A stretch of 64,000 bases of DNA from Microbispora corallina (GTDB taxonomy: Bacteria > Actinomycetota > Actinomycetes > Streptosporangiales > Streptosporangiaceae). Within the stretch, counting starts at the first letter, position 1. Each line of letters starts with the position of its first letter. The notes under the pieces were generated by a model that saw only the letters and a list, made by a program, of their open reading frames with translations, was not told where the DNA came from and did no database searches. The stretch covers positions 186,001-250,000 of the forward strand of contig NZ_BOOC01000011.1 in NCBI RefSeq assembly GCF_016863035.1, written 5' to 3'. The position numbers were made by a program, and so were the translations under genes. Below, in pieces: positions 53,244 through 61,928 of the stretch.

Positions 53244-54401
53244 TCAGCGCAGCGGGCGGACGAACGCCCGCACGTCCTCGACGAGCAGCTCCGGCTGCTC
53301 CATCGCGGCGAAGTGGCCCCCGCGGTCGAACTCGGTCCAGTGGGCGAGCGTCGGCAGCAGCCGGTCGGCCCACCGCCGGATCGGCAGCGCGGCGTCGTGG
53401 GGGAAGACGGCCACGCCGACGGGCGCGCGGAGCGGCCACGGCCCGCCCCACGTCGTGACGAACGCCTCGTCGCCGCGGGCCGACTCGTAGTAGAGCTGGG
53501 CGCTGGAGCCCGCGGTCGCGGTGAGCCAGTAGATGGTGACGTTCGTCAGCAGGTGGTCGCGGTCGACCGCGTCCTCGGGCGCCTTGTCCGAGTCGGTCCA
53601 CTCCTTGAACTTCTCGACGATCCAGGCGAGCTGCCCCACGGGCGAGTCGGTGAGCCCGTACGACAGGGTCTGCGGGCGGGTCGACTGGATGCGCTGCCAG
53701 CCCATGCCGTCCTGCTGGAAGCGCAGCGCGAACCCGAGCCTGGCGTTGTCGGTGTCGTCCAGCTCGGCGAACGCCGACGGGTCGTCCGGGGGGAACGTGA
53801 CGAACATGTTGACGTGCACGCCGGCCACGTGCTCGGGGTCGGCGAGGCCGAGCTCCAGCGAGATGGCCATGCCCCAGTCGCCGCCCTGGACGGCGTAGCG
53901 GTCGTACCCGAGACGGCGCATCAGCTCGGCCCAGGCCCGCGCCACGTGGCGGACGTCCCAGCCGGTCTGGCCGGTGGGGCCGGAGAATCCGTACCCGGGG
54001 ATCGACGGGATGACCAGGTGGAACGCGTCGCGGGGGTCGCCGCCGTGCGCGGCCGGGTCCGTCAGCGGGCCGATGACGTCGAGGAACTCGGCGACCGAGC
54101 CGGGCCAGCCGTGCGTCACGATCAGCGGGACCGCGTCCGGCTCCGGCGAACGGACGTGCAGGAAGTGCACGTCGACCCCGTCGATCTCGGTGATGAACTG
54201 CGGGTACCGGTTCAGCCGGGCCTCGGCGGCCCGCCAGTCGAACTCGGTGCGCCAGTACTCGGCCAGCTCCTTGAGGTAGTCCACGGGAACGCCGCGGTCC
54301 CAGCCCACGCCGGGCACCTCGCTGGGCCAGCGGGTGGCGGCGATCCGGCGCCGGAGGTCGTCGAGGTCCGCCTCGGGGATGTCGATTCGGAAGGGACGCA
54401 T
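53244..54401 (-). CDS. Epoxide hydrolase (SgcF-like)
   Basis: 385 residues. An N-terminal epoxide hydrolase lid-type segment ([22 protein letters not shown]) is followed by the α/β core: oxyanion HGWPGS, nucleophile Asp in QGGDWGM, and catalytic His in [14 protein letters not shown]. This is the family of SgcF/NcsF2/KedF, which open an epoxide on nine-membered enediyne cores to a vicinal diol. Its presence is one of the best indications for a nine-membered, epoxide-derived core here. A 43-bp gap separates its end from the PQQ-type propeller start, so co-transcription is likely. Confidence 0.93.
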   Translation of the reverse strand: MRPFRIDIPEADLDDLRRRIAATRWPSEVPGVGWDRGVPVDYLKELAEYWRTEFDWRAAEARLNRYPQFITEIDGVDVHFLHVRSPEPDAVPLIVTHGWPGSVAEFLDVIGPLTDPAAHGGDPRDAFHLVIPSIPGYGFSGPTGQTGWDVRHVARAWAELMRRLGYDRYAVQGGDWGMAISLELGLADPEHVAGVHVNMFVTFPPDDPSAFAELDDTDNARLGFALRFQQDGMGWQRIQSTRPQTLSYGLTDSPVGQLAWIVEKFKEWTDSDKAPEDAVDRDHLLTNVTIYWLTATAGSSAQLYYESARGDEAFVTTWGGPWPLRAPVGVAVFPHDAALPIRRWADRLLPTLAHWTEFDRGGHFAAMEQPELLVEDVRAFVRPLR

Positions 54402-54704
54402 CTGACTGCCTTTCGGTCACGTCCGCCGGCGGTGGGGCCGGCCGTGACCGGCCGGGGGTGGCGGTTCGCAGCCACGCCGGCGGGGGTACGGCTGCGAGCG
54501 GCTGCGGCCGGGACCCGGCCGGCCGCGGGCACGCCCGGGGCGGGGCTGGGGACTGAGGGCTGAGCCGGGGGGCTGGGGCTGAGGGCTGGTTCGGGGAGGG
54601 CTGGGGCTGGTTCGGGGAGGGCTGGTTCGGGGAGGCTGGGGCACGGCCGCGGCGCACCGGCGGAGGCCGGTGCGCCGGGATGGCGAGGGCACGGGCGAGG
54701 GGGT
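54402..54704. other. Intergenic region with G-rich repeats
   Basis: 303 bp between the epoxide hydrolase start and the FAD enzyme end. It holds the repeats at 54583-54633 and further GGGGCTG words from 54541. No gene-like frame is convincing; the repeats encode only Pro/Asn/Gln runs. It must contain the epoxide hydrolase promoter if that is not part of a longer transcript. Confidence 0.45.
54583..54633. repeat. Three direct copies of GGGCTGGTTCGGGGA
   Basis: Exact 15-bp copies start at 54583, 54604 and 54619. The last two are adjacent in tandem and the first is 6 bp apart. Flanking GGGCTG/GGGGCTG words look like decayed copies. Confidence 0.7.
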
Positions 54705-56204
54705 TCAGGCCCCCCGGCCCGCCGTGGACGCCGTGGACGCCGGGGACGCGGACCGCGTGCCGTCCTGCCCGGACGGGACGTCGGGCTGCGCGACCGGCTG
54801 GGCGACCGGCTGCGCAGCGAGCTGGTCGACCGGCTGGGCGGCGGGCTCCGTCGCGACGGCCGGCTCGGGGGCCCGGCCGCCGTGCCGCAGCACGCGGAGC
54901 ACGGTGCCGGGGCGCAGCAGCGCCTGCGGCGGGTCGATGAGGCCGGCCACCCGGATGAACGCGTTGCCGAGCGCGCTGTCGTGGACGGCGGCCCGCTGCA
55001 GCCGGGAGACGTAGGCGTTGATCAGCCGGACCTTCGGCGTCCTGCGGCCCTCGACGCCGGCGTAGCCGAGGTCGGCGCCGGCCGACAGCTCCCAGGGCGA
55101 GGCGATCTCGCGGGCGATGTCGCGGAAGAAGGCGCGCGGGTCGGGCAGGGACCCCTCGCTCAGATGGCGGCGCAGCACCAGCGACTCCAGCGCGGCGACC
55201 GTCATGCCCTGGGCGTAGATCGGGTTGAAGCTGCACACCGCGTCGCCCATGACCAGCAGCCGCTCAGGGAAGCGGGTCAGCCGCTCGTAGTGCCGCCACA
55301 CGCTGACCGGGTACTTGAACATCACCGGGTCGTCGACCGGCTCGGCGTCGCGCACCGACAGGTAGATGTCCGGGATCGGCAGCGAGCGGACGAACTCCAG
55401 GAAGCCGTCGGGGTCGGTCGGCGGGTGGTCGCCGAGGATGCCCGTGAGCGACAGCTCCAGCAGGCCGTCGTTCCCCGGGAGGCGGTAGTAGAAGGCGCCG
55501 CGCGGGTGGGCGGGCGTGGCGGCCGGGATCATCGCGAGGTCGCTGCCGAAGGGGTCGACGTCGACCCGGTAGTGGCGGGTGGTGTACGCGAGGTCGATCT
55601 TGACCCGGTCCTCCTCGGGACGCCCGTAGCCGAGCTCCTCCAGCCAGACGGGGGTGCGGGAGCCGCGCCCCGTCGTGTCGACGACCAGGTCCGCGTCCAG
55701 GACCAGCGGATCCCCGCCGCCGCCCTGCGGCTGCACCCGGGCGCCCAATACACGCCCGCCGCCCGGCGTCGTCGCCAGGCCCAGGATGTCGTGCCGCTCC
55801 AGGAAACGGACGTTCGGGATGGCCCGCACCCGCTCGCGCAGGTGGTGCTCCAGCACCGGCCGCGTCGCCGGCACCGACAGCAGCCCCGAGTGGGCCGGCT
55901 TGACCCGCTGGCCGTTGAAGTACCAGCGGATGTCCCCGTTGAAGTCCCCGGGCCGCACGCCGGCGGCCTCGAGCTCGGCGGTGAGCCCAGGGAACTGGCT
56001 TTCGAGGATCTCGTGGCCGCGCGCCACCAGTCCGTGGGCGTGGCGGCCGTGGGGGACGCCGCGGCGGGGGCCGGAGACCCCCAGCAGCGCGTCGCGGTCC
56101 ACCAGGAGAACCTCGGCGAAGCTCTCGGAGAGCACCCGGGCGGCCAGCAGGCCCCCCATGCTCCCGCCGAGCACCACGACGCGGTCGCCGGCTCGGGCAC
56201 CCAT
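54705..56204 (-). CDS. FAD-dependent oxidoreductase/monooxygenase
   Basis: 499 residues with the N-terminal FAD motif VVVLGGSMGGLLAARVLSES, a middle DADLVVDTTGRGSRTPVWLEELG and the second FAD motif LLVMGDAVCSFNPIYAQGMT, as in group A flavin monooxygenases and the halogenase-like/geranylgeranyl-reductase relatives. It lacks the halogenase WxWxIP motif. The last ~50 residues are a repetitive Ala-Gln-Pro-Val tail (QPVAQPVAQP) of unknown use. Start is fixed by GAGGAGG at 7 nt; a GTG 9 bp upstream is less likely. It starts 34 bp downstream of the SgcJ-like gene end, so they should be co-transcribed. Confidence 0.87.
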   Translation of the reverse strand: MGARAGDRVVVLGGSMGGLLAARVLSESFAEVLLVDRDALLGVSGPRRGVPHGRHAHGLVARGHEILESQFPGLTAELEAAGVRPGDFNGDIRWYFNGQRVKPAHSGLLSVPATRPVLEHHLRERVRAIPNVRFLERHDILGLATTPGGGRVLGARVQPQGGGGDPLVLDADLVVDTTGRGSRTPVWLEELGYGRPEEDRVKIDLAYTTRHYRVDVDPFGSDLAMIPAATPAHPRGAFYYRLPGNDGLLELSLTGILGDHPPTDPDGFLEFVRSLPIPDIYLSVRDAEPVDDPVMFKYPVSVWRHYERLTRFPERLLVMGDAVCSFNPIYAQGMTVAALESLVLRRHLSEGSLPDPRAFFRDIAREIASPWELSAGADLGYAGVEGRRTPKVRLINAYVSRLQRAAVHDSALGNAFIRVAGLIDPPQALLRPGTVLRVLRHGGRAPEPAVATEPAAQPVDQLAAQPVAQPVAQPDVPSGQDGTRSASPASTASTAGRGA

Positions 56205-56238
56205 CGCGGTCACCTCCTCAATCCGTGTCGCGGTCCGG

Positions 56239-56658
56239 TCAGAAAGCGCTGATGGGCGTGTTCTGGTAGGCCGTCACCAGCCACTCGCCGTCCACGCGGG
56301 CGAGCAGCCACGACGCGCGGACGGCCTTGCCGGGGGCGAGCTCTGTCTGGCCGGCCTCGATGACGCCGCCACGGGTGATCATGAGGACGAGGTCGTCGGA
56401 CAGGCGGCGGATGGCCAGGGGCGTCCCCGTCACGCGGCTGCCGGCGTACGGCCCGGCGTAGGCGGCCTCCATGTAGGCCCGGATCCGGTCGCGCCCGGTC
56501 ACGAAGACGTCACCGGGAAGGATCATGGTGGCGTGCTCGGTGAAGACCGAGGCGAAGCCGGCGGCGTCGTTGTCGGCCCACGCCGCGATGACGCGCTGGG
56601 GGACGGCCGCCGCCGCGGTCGCCTCGACCGCCACGGTGGTCGGCGAGTTCACGGGCAT
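56239..56658 (-). CDS. SgcJ/EcaC-like NTF2-fold (SnoaL-like) protein
   Basis: 139 residues of the NTF2-like/SnoaL fold: VIAAWADNDAAGFASVFTEHATMILPG, then GRDRIRAYMEAAY, then RASWLLARVDGEWLVTAYQNTP. SgcJ homologues are conserved in nine-membered enediyne clusters and are thought to act, often with other redox proteins, on core formation. No signal peptide. The ATG follows GGAGGCAGAG. It lies directly upstream of the FAD enzyme in the same transcript. Confidence 0.92.
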   Translation of the reverse strand: MPVNSPTTVAVEATAAAAVPQRVIAAWADNDAAGFASVFTEHATMILPGDVFVTGRDRIRAYMEAAYAGPYAGSRVTGTPLAIRRLSDDLVLMITRGGVIEAGQTELAPGKAVRASWLLARVDGEWLVTAYQNTPISAF

Positions 56659-56828
56659 CTCTGCCTCCAGGAGTGTTGGCGCGCACGCGAAAGGAGTTCG
56701 CCTGCAGGGAATCCGGGGAAAGGCGGTCGGGTCGCGTTTCCGTTCGCCGATCCTGACTTTTGAATCGTCCTATTCCGCCGCTGTGACCCGCATCTCCTGA
56801 ATTGCGGATCAATGCACCTTTCAACCGG

Positions 56829-58382
56829 TCAGGACGACGGCTCGATCGACAGCGCGTGATGGAAGACGTTGCGCGGGTCGTACCGGTCCTTCACGGCCTG
56901 GAGGCGGGGGTAGTTGCCCTTGTAGTACAGCTCGTGCCAGGGGACGCCGGAGGTGTTCCACGCGGGGTCGGCCAGGTCGACGTCCGGGTAGCTGATGTAC
57001 GAGCCGTCGTCGACCTCGCCTGGCACCGGCACGCCGCCGGTCTCGGCGTAGACGTCGCGGTAGTACTCGCGGACCCACCCGATGTGCGCCGGGTCCTCCT
57101 CCTCCGACACCCACATCCCGGCGCTGTAGGAGGCCTTGAGGATCGAGTCGCGCTGGGGGATCGCGGTCGCGCCGGGGGCGACGGCGTTCACCCGGCCGCC
57201 GAAGCCGGTGAGCACGAGGCACGCCGCGGGGTTGTGGTAGCCCTCGCCACCCAGGTGCCGGTAGATCGCCGCGATCTGCCTGTCGGTGTAGCGGCGGCGC
57301 AGGTAGGCGGCCTTGTGCTTGTAACGGCCGTTCGGGTCGCTCGGCCAGCTGTACGACGGCATCCACGTCTCCATCCACGGCACCACCTGCTCGGCGTCCG
57401 CGACCGGGTCCACCCCGACGCCGTCCGTCAGGGCCTCGACCTGGGCCGCCAGCAGCCGCTCCGCGTCCGGGACGTGCGCGTCGATCACCGAGGTCAGCCC
57501 GAACGCGCCCGCGGACCGGTGGGTGACGATGAGGTTGGTCCACAGGTGCCGGTACGGGGAGTCCGGCTCGCTGTTGGCCTCGAACCAGGCGCAGTAGTTG
57601 CGCAGCAGCGTCGTGAACGCCTCCTCGGTCATCCCCGCCCACGGCCACGCCAGGTCGCGCCGGCGCATGTGGGTGGGCGCCGCCGGCAGCAGGCGGGCCG
57701 GGTCGGCCGACTCCACTCCCGGGCTGCGCAGCCAGAAGCGGGTGACCACGCCGAAGTTGCCGCCCCCGCCGCCCGTGTGGGCCCACCACAGGTCGCGGTG
57801 CGGGTCGTCCGGTTCGCGGGTGGCCACCACCACCCGGGCCCGGCCGTCCTCGCCGACGACCACGACCTCGACCGCGTACAGGTGGTCCACCACGAGGCCG
57901 TCCCGGCGGGACAGGTGGCCGTAGCCGCCGCCCGTGATGTGGCCGCCGACCCCCACCTCGAAGCAGGTGCCGGCGGGGATCGTCACCCCCCACCCGTCGT
58001 GCAGCACCCGATAGACGTGGCCCAGGGTGGCGCCGCCCTCGACCGCGAACGCCCGCCGCTCCTCGTCGTGGTAGACGGCCGACATGGGGGACAGGTCGAG
58101 CAGGACCTGGACGTCGGGCGAGGCGGTGAAGTCCTCGAAGCAGTGGCCGCCGCTGCGGACCACGATGCGCCTCCCGGCGGCCACGGCCTCCTCCACGGCC
58201 GCCGCGACCTGCTCGGTGGTGGCCGCCAGGCGGACGTAGTCGGGGGCGGGCGTGAAGCGGTGGTTGTATCCGCAGACCAGGTCCCCGTAGCGCGGGTCGT
58301 CCGGTGTGACGGTGATCGGCCCGGGGGCCGGGACCGGCGTCCCCGGGCCCGGCCCGGGGCGGACGGCGGTCATCTCGGTCAT
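56829..58382 (-). CDS. Berberine bridge enzyme-like FAD-linked oxidase
   Basis: 517 residues of the FAD_binding_4/BBE family. Residues that attach FAD covalently are visible: His in RSGGHCFEDFT and Cys in PAGTCFEVGVGGHITGGGYG, suggesting bicovalent flavin. The C-terminal BBE motif YYKGNYPRLQAVKDRYDPRNVF is intact. It oxidises alcohols or forms C-C bonds with oxygen. The chosen ATG at 58382 has GGAGGTGAGG directly ahead; a start 20 residues further up lacks this. A 170-bp gap leads to the SgcJ-like gene downstream. Confidence 0.92.
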   Translation of the reverse strand: MTEMTAVRPGPGPGTPVPAPGPITVTPDDPRYGDLVCGYNHRFTPAPDYVRLAATTEQVAAAVEEAVAAGRRIVVRSGGHCFEDFTASPDVQVLLDLSPMSAVYHDEERRAFAVEGGATLGHVYRVLHDGWGVTIPAGTCFEVGVGGHITGGGYGHLSRRDGLVVDHLYAVEVVVVGEDGRARVVVATREPDDPHRDLWWAHTGGGGGNFGVVTRFWLRSPGVESADPARLLPAAPTHMRRRDLAWPWAGMTEEAFTTLLRNYCAWFEANSEPDSPYRHLWTNLIVTHRSAGAFGLTSVIDAHVPDAERLLAAQVEALTDGVGVDPVADAEQVVPWMETWMPSYSWPSDPNGRYKHKAAYLRRRYTDRQIAAIYRHLGGEGYHNPAACLVLTGFGGRVNAVAPGATAIPQRDSILKASYSAGMWVSEEEDPAHIGWVREYYRDVYAETGGVPVPGEVDDGSYISYPDVDLADPAWNTSGVPWHELYYKGNYPRLQAVKDRYDPRNVFHHALSIEPSS

Positions 58383-58576
58383 GGTCCTCACCTCCGTGGA
58401 AGACGTCACCTGACCGTGGCACGCCGCCTCCCGGCGCCGCATCTCGCCGATTGCCTCCTTGCCCGAGCCCGCGCGGCGCGGTGACGGCGTCCCTCACGCG
58501 GCCGCAAAGGGACGCCCCGCGCAGCCGCAGAGGGGACGGCCCCACGGCGGGAGACGGGGACGGCCCGCGCACGCGA

Positions 58577-58618
58577 CCGGCCCCGCCTCCCGGGGGGCCG
58601 GATGGGAGGCGAGGCCGG
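58577..58618 (-). terminator. Terminator between exporter and BBE-like gene
   Basis: CCGGCC plus CGCCTCCC pairs with GGGAGGCG plus GGCCGG with single-base bulges. It starts 22 bp beyond the exporter's stop on the minus strand. Confidence 0.65.
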
Positions 58619-58639
58619 TGGTCCGGTACCGGCGGGGGA

Positions 58640-60223
58640 TCAGCCCGCGGTCTGGAGGGCCGGCTCGTCCGCGGCCGCCTGCTCGTCCTGCTCGGCCCGG
58701 CCGGTCGGCGGCACGTGCCGCAGCAGGGTGGCGGCTAGGACGGCCACGGCGGCCAGCAGGACGGCGCTGACCGCGGCCACGACGTTCAGCCCGCTGGTGT
58801 AGGCGTCGCGGGCCGGAGCCAGCAGCGCCTCGCCGGCCTGGGCGGGCAGCCCGGCCGCCGCGCTCGCGGCGCCGGTGATGCTCTCGCGCGCCGCCCGCGC
58901 CGCCGCGGCCGGCACGCCGTCCGGGACCGCGATGGTCGCCCGGTAGACGGCCGCGCCGATGCTGCCGAGCGCGGCGATGCCGAGCGCGAAGCCGAACTGG
59001 CCGCTCGTCTCGTTGATGGCCGCGGCCGACCCGGCCTTCTCCTGCGGGGCCGAGCCGATGACCAGGCCGGTGCCGAGCGTGACGAGCGGGCCGGCGCCGA
59101 GGAAGATGAGCGCGAAGCCGGAGGCCAGGAGACCGGGCGCCGAGGCGGTCTGCACCTGGGTGATCACGACAAGCCCGGCCACCGAGATCGCCAGGCCGCC
59201 GCCGATGCAGTACGCCGGGCGGAACCGGCGGGCCAGCATCGGGGAGACCATGAAGCTCACCGTGTTGGCGGCCACGGCGGGCAGCATCCACACGCCCGCC
59301 TGGAGCGGCGACAGCCCCTGCACCAGCTCGAAGTGCTGGGTGATGAACATCATGATCGCGCCCATGAGCAGCGTGCCGAACAGGATGCTCACCAGCGCCG
59401 CGCTGAACGACCGGTGGGCGAACAGCCGCACGTCGAGCAGCGGGCTGGCCAGCGCCCGCTGGCGCCGGACGAACACCACGCCGAGCGCGAGGCCGACCAC
59501 GATCGCGGACAGCGCGCCGGCGCTCCAGCCGCTCTTGGCCAGCTCCTTGAGCCCGTAGATGATCGGCAGGATCGCGGCCATGGACAGCGCGACGCTGGCC
59601 AGGTCGAGCCGGCCCGCGCCCGCGTCGCGGTACTCGGGCAGCAGGACGGGACCGAGCACGAGCAGCAGCACCATGGCGGGCACGCCGAGCAGGAAGACCG
59701 AGCCCCACCAGAAGTGCTCCAGCATGGCGCCGCCGACCAGCGGGCCGATGATGGCGCCGGCCGAGAAGCACATGGCCCAGATGCCGATGGCCGTGCCGCG
59801 CTGACGGGCGTCCCGGAACAGCGTGGTGATCAGCGACAGCGTCGACGGCGCGAGCGTGGCCCCGGCCACGCCGAGCACGCCGCGGGCGGCGATCAGCATC
59901 TCGGGGCTGCGCGAGTAGGCCGACACCACGGACGCGACGGCGAACGCGGACGCGCCGATCAGCAGCAGCCTCCGGCGGCCGATGCGGTCGCCGAGGGTGC
60001 CCATGGTCACCAGGAACCCGGACAGCATGAAGCCGTAGATGTCGATGATCCACAGCTGCTGGGTGCCGCCCGCGCCGAGGTCCGTGCTGAGGTACGGCAG
60101 GGCGAGCAGCATCACGTAGACGTCGATGGAGACCAGGAGCGTGGGCAGGGCCAGCACGGCCAGCCCGATCCACTCCCGCCGCCCGGCGCGCGGGCCGGCC
60201 ACGGCAGAGGTCGTGTCGTGCAT
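58640..60223 (-). CDS. DHA2-family MFS drug exporter (SgcB-like, 14 TM)
   Basis: 527 residues with about 14 hydrophobic segments, motif A GTLGDRIGRRRLLLIG and motif C GVAGATLAPSTLSLI, typical of EmrB/QacA proton antiporters. C-1027-type clusters have such an exporter (SgcB) for product efflux and self-protection. The tail is hydrophilic. It is divergent from the monooxygenase operon at 60625 across a 401-bp region, so both may share a regulator. A strong hairpin lies beyond its stop. Confidence 0.92.
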   Translation of the reverse strand: MHDTTSAVAGPRAGRREWIGLAVLALPTLLVSIDVYVMLLALPYLSTDLGAGGTQQLWIIDIYGFMLSGFLVTMGTLGDRIGRRRLLLIGASAFAVASVVSAYSRSPEMLIAARGVLGVAGATLAPSTLSLITTLFRDARQRGTAIGIWAMCFSAGAIIGPLVGGAMLEHFWWGSVFLLGVPAMVLLLVLGPVLLPEYRDAGAGRLDLASVALSMAAILPIIYGLKELAKSGWSAGALSAIVVGLALGVVFVRRQRALASPLLDVRLFAHRSFSAALVSILFGTLLMGAIMMFITQHFELVQGLSPLQAGVWMLPAVAANTVSFMVSPMLARRFRPAYCIGGGLAISVAGLVVITQVQTASAPGLLASGFALIFLGAGPLVTLGTGLVIGSAPQEKAGSAAAINETSGQFGFALGIAALGSIGAAVYRATIAVPDGVPAAAARAARESITGAASAAAGLPAQAGEALLAPARDAYTSGLNVVAAVSAVLLAAVAVLAATLLRHVPPTGRAEQDEQAAADEPALQTAG

Positions 60224-60624
60224 GGGAGATCCTTTCCGGCTCTCGGACGCCAGCGGCGCCTCTCATGAAGAGGTCGGAGCGGGCTCCGGGATCTCGACAT
60301 CGACACCCCGGCGGCGCGCCCGGCCGTCGTGGTCGCCGCCGTTGGGGTTCCGCCTGTGGTCACTCTGGGTCACCGACCGTATCAACCGGGTCCGACCTGC
60401 GGCTTCTTCCAACGTGCGCGATCCGAATGCGACGGATCCGGCATTTCGCGACAGCGCAATCCGAGAGATGCGCCGCCGTCAGCGCGGATGTGAAGGTCGG
60501 GTGGTGCGGATCGGCGGACGGCCGGGCCGGACGAGGACCTGCCGCGACGCCGGCGCCCGATCCCCCGTCACGACGCGCACGCCGGGCGTGCTCCGGCTCC
60601 TGCCGCAGTCCAGAGGAGGAACTG
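60224..60624. promoter_or_regulatory. Divergent promoter region with inverted repeat at 60420-60438
   Basis: 401 bp without a gene. It holds the divergent promoters of the exporter and the monooxygenase operon. GATCCG-N7-CGGATC at 60420-60438 is an operator-like inverted repeat roughly in the middle. Confidence 0.5.
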
Positions 60625-61806
60625 ATGGAAACCACCCAAGCCCCCCCGCGGGAGGAACTCGTCCGCCGCGCGTCGGAGCTGGTGCCCCTGCTGCAGCGGA
60701 ACGCCGCCTGGGGGGAGGAGAACAGGCGCCTGGCCGACGAGACGGTCGAGGCCCTGACGGACGCCGGCATCCTCAAGATGCGCGTCCCCACCCGGTACGG
60801 CGGCTACGAGTCCGACATGCGCACGGTCGTCGAGGTCGTCTCCGAGCTCGCCCGCGGCGACGGCTCGGCCTCCTGGACCGCCGCCGTCTGGGCGATCAGC
60901 GCCTGGATGGTCGGCCTGTTCCCCGACGAGGTCCAGGACGAGATCTTCGCGGACCCCGACGTCCGCGTGAGCGGCATCCTCAGCCCGAGCGCCCTGGCCG
61001 TCCCGACCGACGGCGGCGTGGTGGTCAACGGCGCGTGGAAGTTCAACAGCGGCTCCCAGCAGAGCCAGTGGAACACGAACGCGGCCGTCCGGCCGACCCC
61101 CGACGGCGGCTTCGAGCCCGTCATGATCGCCGTTCCGCTGTCCGACCTGACGGTCGTCGACGACTGGCACACCGCGGGCCTGCGCGGCACGGGCAGCGTC
61201 ACCACCGTGGCCAAGGACGTCTTCGTGCCCGAGGCGCGGGTCCTGCCGATGATCCCGGTCCTCATGGGCCAGCACCGGTCGGTCGCCAACGCGGACTCCC
61301 CGATCTACCGGGCGCCGTTCATGCCGACGGCCTGCGCGACCGTCAGCGCCCCCGCGCTCGGCCTGGCGAAGGCCGCGAAGGAGGCGTTCTTCGAGCGCCT
61401 GCCCGGTCGCAAGATCACCTATACGAACTACGAGAACCAGAGCGAGGCCCCGATCACCCACCTGCAGGTGGCGGAGGCGACCATCAAGATCGACGAGGCG
61501 CAGTTCCACGCGTACCGCGCGGCCGACCTGGTCGACACCAAGGGCCCGACCGGCGAGCCGTGGACGCTGGAGGAGCGCGCCCGCATCCGCCTCGACCTGG
61601 GTGCGGTGTGCCAGCGCGCCAAGGAGGCCGTGGACATCCTCAACACCGCGAGCGGCGGCTCGTCGATCTACACCTCGGTGCCGATCCAGCGCATCGAGCG
61701 GGACATCCAGACGATCAACCTGCACGCGATCCTGCACCCCAACACCAACCTCGAACTGTACGGGCGGGTCGTCTGCGGCCTGGAGCCCAACACCGTCTAC
61801 ATCTGA
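60625..61806 (+). CDS. Acyl-CoA-dehydrogenase-fold flavin-dependent monooxygenase (HsaA-like)
   Basis: 393 residues of the acyl-CoA dehydrogenase fold used by class D, two-component monooxygenases (HsaA/KijD3-like): GILKMRVPTRYGGYESD, ARGDGSASWTAAVWAIS, NGAWKFNSGSQQSQWN, DDWHTAGLRGTGSV and a C-terminal QTINLHAILHPNTNLELYG. The catalytic Glu of true acyl-CoA dehydrogenases is not obvious. It needs FMNH2 or FADH2, which the reductase at 21743 could give. It probably hydroxylates an aromatic or core intermediate. The ATG follows AGAGGAGGA. Confidence 0.9.
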   Translation: METTQAPPREELVRRASELVPLLQRNAAWGEENRRLADETVEALTDAGILKMRVPTRYGGYESDMRTVVEVVSELARGDGSASWTAAVWAISAWMVGLFPDEVQDEIFADPDVRVSGILSPSALAVPTDGGVVVNGAWKFNSGSQQSQWNTNAAVRPTPDGGFEPVMIAVPLSDLTVVDDWHTAGLRGTGSVTTVAKDVFVPEARVLPMIPVLMGQHRSVANADSPIYRAPFMPTACATVSAPALGLAKAAKEAFFERLPGRKITYTNYENQSEAPITHLQVAEATIKIDEAQFHAYRAADLVDTKGPTGEPWTLEERARIRLDLGAVCQRAKEAVDILNTASGGSSIYTSVPIQRIERDIQTINLHAILHPNTNLELYGRVVCGLEPNTVYI

Positions 61807-61928
61807 CCGTTCCGTTCCCCGCCGCGTCGCCCGGCTGAACGCAGTGGTCGGTGCCGGCGTACGGCTGTCCGTCGGCGTCCGGCGGCGGTCCCGCCAGCCG
61901 ACCGGCCTCACGATCGTCTGGAGGTTCC

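Noticed and set aside
54583-54633. CRISPR-like repeat array
   Set aside because: Repeats are 15 bp with 0-6 bp between them, with no spacers and no cas genes.
54705-56204. Flavin-dependent halogenase
   Set aside because: FAD motifs are shared, but the diagnostic WxWxIP sequence and the active-site Lys region are not seen.
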